A stretch of 10,804 bases of DNA from Sedimentisphaerales bacterium. GTDB taxonomy: Bacteria > Planctomycetota > Phycisphaerae > Sedimentisphaerales > Anaerobacaceae. The translations under genes were made by a program, and so were the position numbers. Below are positions 5,825-10,804 of this stretch, piece by piece; the first letter of the stretch is position 1; each line of letters opens with the position of its first letter. Where the stretch lies: contig JAFGTU010000481.1 in NCBI GenBank assembly GCA_016933985.1, positions 1 through 10,804 on the forward strand, written 5' to 3'. The notes beneath the pieces were generated by a model. The model was not told the origin of the DNA. It saw only the letters and a program-made list of their open reading frames with translations, and searched no databases.

Positions 5825-7915
5825 CTACTCCCATCTCAACTCGTCAAACCGCTCAGTCTCCACGAATTCCACGTGCCCGGCAACAAACAGGATATTGCAT
5901 CCTTCTCCTTGGTGATTCTCCGGAGCCAACAGTTCCGGCCCGCCAAACTGGTTCCAGCCTGCCGTGGTCTCAAACAGAAGCACCATATCAGGGTGCGCCG
6001 AGGAATCACTGGCATTGGGGTTAATCGCGTAATGACTCGGCCCTCCTTCCGCTGAGGAGCAGACAAACATCTCTTCAGTCACACGGTCGGATTCGCGTTG
6101 CAGGAGCAAATCACACCATTGATCTGCCGTCGGAAATTCATCGTCATAATCCATGGCATAGATTAGCAGCGCTCTTCCAAGTGCCCTTAGGTTATTCGCG
6201 CACGCTAATCGGTTATCTATTTCGCGAGCGCGCAGCGATGGCTGTAGCCAGTAATCGGCGAAAATCGAGAAGTCTATCATATTCACTATGCCGTCGTGGT
6301 TGATATCGCCCCTAAGCGCCCATTCGCTCATACTCGCATAGGACGTCCCGCCGTAGGCGCCCATGTTGACAAGGTCGCCGTTGGGTATAGGCTCTGCGGA
6401 CGGGTCATCGTATGGGTCGCCGGCGTCAATGCAGGGGCTTGTTACCTTGTCGAGCACCCATACATCATGCTCCGGCCAATACCGCCCCCGCTCGGAGCGC
6501 AGATGGTAGTCGCCGCTGTTGGGATCGACAAAGCAAGGGTCGGCATCGATATTGCCCTCGCCCGGCCAGCCATCTTGCACGTCGCTGTACGTAATACTGA
6601 TCTCTGAGCCGTCTCCATTGAATATTTCATCGCCGCCATCCCAGAGGATGCAGTTGCTCAATTCTGCATTACTCGGAAACTGGTGCGGCGGCTCTTCTGA
6701 ATCAAACGACACTGCTCTTCCTTTCGTCGCCGAATTGCCCGCGAACGTGCAGTTGACCATCTGTGCCCGACTATCAAAGTGATTGGCCATACCCCCGCCC
6801 TCTTCGGCCGAGTTGCCGTTGAATATACAGTTGGTAAGTATCGAAGAGCTGGCGTAGCTGTACATCCCCCCGCCCCAATCCGCTTTGTTGCCGATGAATG
6901 CGCAGCCAATAAATACAGGGTAAGCAGCATTGTCAAAATGGTCGGCGGCGACCGCGCCCCCCGCAAGCGCCGAGTTGGCTCGAAAAGTACAATCCACCAG
7001 CACCGGCTCGGCATCAGCGATAAATATGCCTCCTCCCTCGCGGTCTGTAGTGTTGTTACTGATTGTGCACCTCTCGAAGCGCCCATCGCCTCCCCACATG
7101 CTAATTCCCCCGCCCCGGTCTTCCGCATAGTTCCCGCTGACGATACAATCTTTTACCAGCGAGGAGTAACTTGTCATTGCTCCGCCGTCCCAGGCGGCGT
7201 TGCCGGTGATAAGACAGCCAGCCAGCACACAACTGCGCCCCCCAACGCCGCCTCCGGACTCCGCCGTATTCCCGACTATCCTGCAATTCGCCACTGTCGG
7301 ATTCCCCCAGCCATCCATGTATATCCCGCCCCCGGCCGGAGGAGAAGACCAACTCGGCTCCCCATTAGCGTTGCCGCCCGTAACAGTAAAACCGTCAAGA
7401 CCCGTATTCTCCTTGAAATCGAAATCGGGGGGGCCAACACCTTCCCATAGGACCACATGGTAGCTGTTCTCGGCTCGCGTGGGTTCGGCAAGTAAGCCGC
7501 AAGGATCCGTAACCACAGCGTCATCACCGCTGAGGTCTCCGCTCAGGATAGTTTCGTAGTTGACGATATCCCGCGCGTTGGGGTCCGGTTCGCCCAGGCC
7601 CGCATAGCCGCCTCTAATAGCCACACCGTTGACCAGCTCGAATGATGCCTCTCTGTCGCCTGTGCCGTCCGGGTGCAGCGCATCTTCATCAGGTCTGTAG
7701 ATGCCCTGCGCGACCAGAATCTCACCCAGCTCGGTCGTAGAGTTCGCGTCCGCCAAAGCATCCTGGAGGTAGTTGTAGGCATCCGCCCAGCTTGTGCCGT
7801 TGCCCGCCCCCGCAGCGTCCGTGTCCACATAAATGACCTTGCCCAGACAGGGCGACCCAACGCCCAGACACAAACATAACACCACTACTTGAATTTCCCA
7901 CTTCTTCGTTGGCAT
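5825..7915 (-). CDS. Secreted beta-helix repeat protein with dockerin-like repeat and C-terminal H-X9-DG-type domain
   Basis: The product (696 aa) is exported: a KKWEIQ start, a hydrophobic VVVLCLCLGVG core and a likely cleavage near SPCLG-KVIYVD at about residue 25. Residues 26-170 form the conserved N-terminal module of this planctomycete family. Residues 173-430 carry at least eight rungs of C-x-I/F-x-x-N type (C211, 234, 257, 283, 309, 338, 363, 389) alternating with GGG or GGA turns, as in right-handed parallel beta-helix (Pmp-like) proteins. The SPCIDAGD block is at 493-500. A single dockerin-like calcium loop, GDINHDGIVNMIDFSIF, is at 536-552. Residues 571-688 resemble the C-terminal part of H-X9-DG pseudopilin proteins (CANNLRALGRALLIYAMDYD, HYAINPN, ENHQGEGCNILFVAGHVEF), but the prepilin N-terminal helix is absent. 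ATG 7915 has GAGAGGA eight bases ahead and matches the paralog's start; ATG 7942, overlapping the upstream stop as ATGA, is the alternative. Ligand and location after export are unknown. Confidence 0.85.
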   Translation of the reverse strand: MPTKKWEIQVVVLCLCLGVGSPCLGKVIYVDTDAAGAGNGTSWADAYNYLQDALADANSTTELGEILVAQGIYRPDEDALHPDGTGDREASFELVNGVAIRGGYAGLGEPDPNARDIVNYETILSGDLSGDDAVVTDPCGLLAEPTRAENSYHVVLWEGVGPPDFDFKENTGLDGFTVTGGNANGEPSWSSPPAGGGIYMDGWGNPTVANCRIVGNTAESGGGVGGRSCVLAGCLITGNAAWDGGAMTSYSSLVKDCIVSGNYAEDRGGGISMWGGDGRFERCTISNNTTDREGGGIFIADAEPVLVDCTFRANSALAGGAVAADHFDNAAYPVFIGCAFIGNKADWGGGMYSYASSSILTNCIFNGNSAEEGGGMANHFDSRAQMVNCTFAGNSATKGRAVSFDSEEPPHQFPSNAELSNCILWDGGDEIFNGDGSEISITYSDVQDGWPGEGNIDADPCFVDPNSGDYHLRSERGRYWPEHDVWVLDKVTSPCIDAGDPYDDPSAEPIPNGDLVNMGAYGGTSYASMSEWALRGDINHDGIVNMIDFSIFADYWLQPSLRAREIDNRLACANNLRALGRALLIYAMDYDDEFPTADQWCDLLLQRESDRVTEEMFVCSSAEGGPSHYAINPNASDSSAHPDMVLLFETTAGWNQFGGPELLAPENHQGEGCNILFVAGHVEFVETERFDELRWE
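7538..7840 (-). repeat. Duplicated N-terminal module, copy in the downstream gene
   Basis: Codons 26-126 of the downstream beta-helix gene align without gaps to codons 26-126 of its upstream neighbour; by hand count 73 of 101 residues are identical. This shows the two genes arose by duplication. The partner copy is at 9370-9672. Confidence 0.8.
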
Positions 7916-7923
7916 CTTCTGAT

Positions 7924-7930
7924 TCCTCTC
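7924..7930 (-). promoter_or_regulatory. Ribosome binding site for the downstream beta-helix gene
   Basis: On the minus strand GAGAGGA lies eight bases before ATG 7915. It supports that start over ATG 7942. It falls in the 23-base gap after the upstream gene's stop, consistent with the pair being co-transcribed. Confidence 0.5.
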
Positions 7931-7938
7931 AAGAAGGT

Positions 7939-9747
7939 TCATGAATTGTAGTCCTCGCACCAGTGCAGGGCCATTATGCACAGATCACTGAAATTCACCT
8001 GGCAGTCGCCATTGATGTCGCCTGCGACGATGGTCTCGCAGGGCGGCTCGTTGAAGTATGACTTGCTGGCTTCTACTGTCCCGCCGTAGGCGCCAATATT
8101 GATAATCCCGCCATTTGGAAATGGCTCGTAACTAATCGGGCTCATCGGATCACCGGCATCAATACAAGGACTCGTCACCTCGTCCATCGTCCATCCTCCC
8201 TCGCTCGCGTCCCACCTTCCCGCCTGGGACTTAAGGTGGTAATCCCCATCGATCCAGAAATCATCATTGGCATCTCCATGCGTGCCATTTGGATCCCAAT
8301 AACCTGGGTCGGCAAAGCAGGGATCGGCATCGATATTGCTCTCGCCCGGCCAGCCGCCTTGAACATTGCTGAATGTTGCTACTATTGACGAGCCGTCATT
8401 GTTCCATATTGCGTTGATGCCTTCCCAAAAGATGCAATTGGTTATATTAACATCGCTCGGATACTGGTCATAGTATGAATGACAAGCCAGTGCAACCCCA
8501 TTGGGTGCATAGTTTCCAGAAAACGTGCAGTTGGTTAGGCTCGAACTGCTGTAGTATCTGTTGTAAATGCCGCCCCCGTAGAGAGCCTTATTTCCGCTGA
8601 ACATGCTGTTGTCCAGGGTCATGTGGCTGGCAAAACAGTTGTGGACTCCGCCGCCGGAGTAGTACGCAGAATTGGCCGTGAATGTGCAATCGTGAATAAT
8701 CGGACTGCTATCATCACTGTGAATCGCACCGCCCTGGCTCGCTGAATTCGCTCGGAAAGTACAGTTCCTGATCGTCGAGCCGCCATTGACGCTGTAAATC
8801 GCGCCACCGTATTGGGGGGCCCAATTCCCGATGAACTCGCATGTATCCACTATCAGGCGGCACGAATCATCTACGATTGCGCCACCCGCGAAGCCTGAGC
8901 CATTCTCAAGGAACATGCACCCAAGAAGAATAGAGCCACACCAACGGTTGAACAAAGCTCCACCACCGAGACCTCCGTCACCACTATCTGCATACGCATA
9001 ATTATTGGCGAAGATACAGTCGGTGAAGAGCGCCGCGCTGTCGTCATTGTACACCGCGCCTCCATCCAAGTAGGTATCGTTATCTGAGAATACGCAATGG
9101 GAAAATGTCGGACATCCTTCGCAATTTCGGACGGCACTGCCCGAATTCTTCATAAATACGCATCGCGTCACTGTAGGATCGCTGTATTCATTGTACATCG
9201 CGATCTCGCGATTTTCAGCGAATGTGCAACTTGTTATCGTCGGATGGGCCTCGTTGTTCCACAGCCCATGTTCTCCTGCCGTGATAGTCAAGCCGTCCAA
9301 ACCAGCGGTCTGATCGACGTGTTCACCCGTCAAGACGTATAAACTATTCGTGCCATCCTCGTCAAGCTGACCGCTCAATATAGTCTGATATAGCTCGATA
9401 TCCCTTGTATCGGGGTCCAGCTCGCCCGCTCCGGCGTAGCCGCCTTTGAGGGTCACGCCATTGATAAGCTCAAATGACGCCTCTCTATCACCCGTGCCCT
9501 CCTGGTGGAACGTATCCTCATCCGGTCTGTAAATACCCTGGGCCACACGGATTTCAACAGGCTTTGGGGCAATATTGGCATCGGCCAGTGCATCCTGAAG
9601 AAAGTTGTAAGCATCCCCCCAGGATCTACCGTCATTCGCACCGGCAGCGTCGGCATCCACATAAATGACCTTGCCCGGACAGGTTGAGGCAATGCCCAGG
9701 CACAAACACAATACTGCTACTCTGATTTTCCACTTTTTCGCTTGCAT
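7939..9747 (-). CDS. Secreted beta-helix repeat protein with terminal dockerin-like repeat
   Basis: The product (602 aa) is the paralog of its downstream neighbour. It starts MQAKKWKIR, has the same AVLCLCLG signal-peptide core, and is probably cleaved around STCPG-KVIYVD (near residue 25). Residues 26-160 are the shared N-terminal module. The beta-helix spans about 165-445 with C-x-I/F-x-x-N rungs at C174, 196, 218, 244, 277, 303, 329, 354, 407 and 438, plus one rung where Ser381 replaces Cys. The block NIDADPCFADP (471-481) and SPCIDAGDP (526-534) follow. The protein ends in one dockerin-like loop, GDINGDCQVNFSDLCIM (576-592), in which Cys takes the usual Gly position. It has no H-X9-DG domain. 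ATG 9747 is preceded by GGGAG at nine bases; the frame is open to a GTG at 9789. It is the first gene of a leftward two-gene unit. A dockerin suggests attachment or calcium binding, but no cohesin or enzyme domain is visible. Confidence 0.85.
   Translation of the reverse strand: MQAKKWKIRVAVLCLCLGIASTCPGKVIYVDADAAGANDGRSWGDAYNFLQDALADANIAPKPVEIRVAQGIYRPDEDTFHQEGTGDREASFELINGVTLKGGYAGAGELDPDTRDIELYQTILSGQLDEDGTNSLYVLTGEHVDQTAGLDGLTITAGEHGLWNNEAHPTITSCTFAENREIAMYNEYSDPTVTRCVFMKNSGSAVRNCEGCPTFSHCVFSDNDTYLDGGAVYNDDSAALFTDCIFANNYAYADSGDGGLGGGALFNRWCGSILLGCMFLENGSGFAGGAIVDDSCRLIVDTCEFIGNWAPQYGGAIYSVNGGSTIRNCTFRANSASQGGAIHSDDSSPIIHDCTFTANSAYYSGGGVHNCFASHMTLDNSMFSGNKALYGGGIYNRYYSSSSLTNCTFSGNYAPNGVALACHSYYDQYPSDVNITNCIFWEGINAIWNNDGSSIVATFSNVQGGWPGESNIDADPCFADPGYWDPNGTHGDANDDFWIDGDYHLKSQAGRWDASEGGWTMDEVTSPCIDAGDPMSPISYEPFPNGGIINIGAYGGTVEASKSYFNEPPCETIVAGDINGDCQVNFSDLCIMALHWCEDYNS
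9370..9672 (-). repeat. Duplicated N-terminal module, copy in the upstream gene
   Basis: This segment encodes residues 26-126 of the upstream beta-helix protein and is the partner of 7538-7840. Beyond this module the two proteins stay related in architecture but differ in rung number and spacing. Confidence 0.8.
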
Positions 9748-10040
9748 CTTACTAATCTCCCAGAAAAGCTTAACCCATACGATTTGCACGTCTTCCGGTG
9801 CCCCGCAATCTTCTCCGGGACACCTGCAGTTTACACTAGCCCCTGTCGAAAAGCTTCGCCGAGCCTGCTGTACCGGTTACATAACAATGATGCGCCGCAA
9901 GTCCGAAAAGTAACGCTTTTATTCGTGATCGCAACCAAGATATTGCGGAAATCGCCCCTTTCAGCCCCGTAATGGCCATTCTCCGCCCGAACACGTTTCC
10001 GGCATCAAGCTCTTTCTGCACAATTCCCACTGGGCATCTC

Positions 10041-10055
10041 GGCAAAGCGCTTGCC
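10041..10055. promoter_or_regulatory. Inverted repeat overlapping the clpX -35 box
   Basis: GGCAA (10041-10045) and TTGCC (10051-10055) are perfect inverted arms around AGCGC. The right arm contains five of the six bases of the -35 box. That placement suits an operator. The four Ts that follow also make it weakly terminator-like, but it lies ahead of the expected transcript start, so a DNA-level role seems likelier. Confidence 0.4.
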
Positions 10056-10079
10056 TTTTCGGGGCCGTTGGACTAAAAT
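10051..10079 (+). promoter_or_regulatory. Sigma70-like promoter of clpX
   Basis: TTGCCT at 10051-10056 and TAAAAT at 10074-10079 are separated by exactly 17 bases, each differing from consensus by few positions. Transcription would begin near 10086, leaving a leader of about 45 bases before ATG 10131. It gives clpX its own promoter. Confidence 0.55.
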
Positions 10080-10130
10080 GAATGGCGTACTTAAGAAGCC
10101 AAGTCTAATCTGAAATTGGGGTTTGAAGTA

Positions 10131-10804
10131 ATGGCCAAGAAGCTAAACGGTAAAAGGACTAAAGCGATATGCAGTTTTTGCGGCCGGTCGGGAAATCAGG
10201 CCGACACGCTCATTGAGGGGCCGAACAAGGTCTTCATCTGCCCGGAATGCGTCGATCTGTGCCGTAACATCATCCAGCAGAATCGCAGAAGGTCGGGCAA
10301 AAACGTCCACGAGATTAAAGAATTGCCCAGGCCCAGAGAGATCAAGGAGTATCTCGACGAATACGTCATCGGGCAGGAGCACGCCAAGAAGTACATCTCG
10401 GTCGCCGTCCACAATCATTACAAGAGGCTGCTTCACAGCGACAGCGACAGCGACGTCGAGATAGACAAATCCAATGTGCTGCTGATAGGGCCGACCGGCT
10501 CCGGCAAGACGTTGCTGGCCCGCACCTTGGCCCACAAGCTCGACGTGCCCTTTGCGATATGCGACGCCACGACCGTTACGGAGGCCGGGTACGTCGGCGA
10601 GGACGTGGAGAACTTCCTGCTTCGCCTGCTACAGGCCGCCGACTACGATATAGAAGAGGCGCAGCGCGGAATTGTCTATATCGACGAAATCGACAAGATA
10701 GGCAAAACGTACCAGAACGTCTCCATCACCCGCGACGTCTCCGGAGAAGGCGTCCAGCAGGCGCTCTTGAAGATGCTCGAAGGCACTACCGCCAACATCC
10801 CGCC
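10131..10804 (+). CDS. clpX: ATP-dependent Clp protease ATP-binding subunit ClpX (5' part)
   Basis: The first 224 codons are present and the gene runs off the window. ClpX is the AAA+ unfoldase that recognises substrates and feeds them to the ClpP peptidase in the cytosol. The N-terminal zinc-binding domain has C14, C17, C37 and C40 (CSFCGRS ... FICPEC). ELPRPREIKEYLDEYVIGQ opens the AAA+ module at about 65-83. Walker A is GPTGSGKT at 120-127, Walker B is IVYIDEID at 181-188, and SITRDVSGEGVQQALLKMLEGT follows. The pore loop lies in the visible part (AGYVGEDVE); sensor 2 and the arginine finger would be beyond the edge. ATG 10131 begins the usual MAKK start, with a GGGG tract ten bases upstream. 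clpP is not beside it on the left, unlike the common clpP-clpX order, and clpX appears to have its own promoter. Confidence 0.96.
   Translation, partial: MAKKLNGKRTKAICSFCGRSGNQADTLIEGPNKVFICPECVDLCRNIIQQNRRRSGKNVHEIKELPRPREIKEYLDEYVIGQEHAKKYISVAVHNHYKRLLHSDSDSDVEIDKSNVLLIGPTGSGKTLLARTLAHKLDVPFAICDATTVTEAGYVGEDVENFLLRLLQAADYDIEEAQRGIVYIDEIDKIGKTYQNVSITRDVSGEGVQQALLKMLEGTTANIP

Larger units (their letters stand above)
9748..10130. other. Divergent intergenic region between the beta-helix genes and clpX
   Basis: These 383 bases hold the 5' regions of both flanking transcription units. The clpX side has a clear promoter and an inverted repeat, listed separately. A perfect 10-base palindrome AATGGCCATT is at 9971-9980, and a CGAA-AAGC-TTCG hairpin lies near 9848-9859. 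I could not find a convincing -10/-35 pair for the leftward genes. A 69-codon open frame on the minus strand (9836-10045) has no recognisable features. No tRNA or structured RNA was recognised. Confidence 0.6.

Noticed and set aside
6779..7450. 223-codon plus-strand frame opposite the beta-helix gene
   Set aside because: It is antisense to a clearly coding repeat region. Its Pro/Ala/Arg-rich reading is the complement of Gly/Asn-rich repeats and shows no family motif.
5825..9747. Repeated spacing of the beta-helix rungs considered as a CRISPR or tandem DNA array
   Set aside because: The periodicity is at the protein level (about 22-33 residues) with highly variable DNA between rungs. There are no identical direct repeats with unique spacers.
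9748..9960. Sigma70-like promoter for the leftward beta-helix genes
   Set aside because: Several A/T-rich hexamers occur on the minus strand, but none pairs with a -35 box at acceptable spacing, so no site is reported.
9836..10045. 69-codon minus-strand open frame in the region ahead of the beta-helix genes
   Set aside because: No ribosome binding site, family motif or compositional signal. It overlaps the promoter-bearing intergenic region and a palindrome, so it is most likely a chance frame.

Overview
The window is bacterial and fits a member of the Planctomycetota, most likely class Phycisphaerae (Sedimentisphaerales/MSBL9-like). This rests on three things: a short protein recognisable as the Planctomycetes/Verrucomicrobia-restricted Minf_1886 (TIGR04138) type; two secreted beta-helix proteins of a kind greatly expanded in that class (mature start GKVIYVD, repeated C-x-I/F-x-x-N rungs, SPCIDAGD block, dockerin-like end); and a C-terminal domain resembling planctomycete H-X9-DG pseudopilin proteins. 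The taxonomy is inferred from family recognition, not from a marker-gene search.

Layout. Positions 1-5131 are a tight plus-strand housekeeping operon: the tail of an unidentified gene, then tmk, holB, a ricT/yaaT-type PSP1 gene and metG. Gene ends overlap (TTGA, TGATG) or lie 16-41 bases apart. The order tmk-holB-yaaT-metG parallels the Bacillus subtilis tmk-holB-yaaT...metS region. A hairpin followed by a T-run, and then a palindromic intergenic element, close the operon. A lone Minf_1886-family gene (5277-5633) follows on the plus strand.

Positions 5685-9747 are an accessory block on the minus strand. Two tandem paralogous secreted right-handed beta-helix proteins are transcribed leftwards, each with its own ribosome binding site. 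The upstream copy (7939-9747) ends in a dockerin-like half-repeat. The downstream copy (5825-7915) continues past its dockerin-like repeat into an extra H-X9-DG-type domain. Just beyond its stop is a 45-codon open frame that reads like the C-terminal strand of an Ig/PKD-type surface domain, perhaps the remnant of another surface gene.

A 383-base divergent intergenic region (9748-10130) separates this block from clpX, which runs plus-strand out of the window. clpX has a good sigma70-like promoter whose -35 box overlaps an inverted repeat.

Functionally, the left operon serves dTTP supply, clamp loading, RicT-type RNA regulation and Met-tRNA charging, and clpX serves ATP-dependent proteolysis. 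The middle block encodes exported, probably cell-surface or extracellular, repeat proteins of unknown ligand. I found no tRNA, rRNA, CRISPR array, transposase or phage genes. I do not see a convincing new multi-gene system. The most unusual items are the beta-helix/dockerin/H-X9-DG fusion and the surface-gene remnant beside it.
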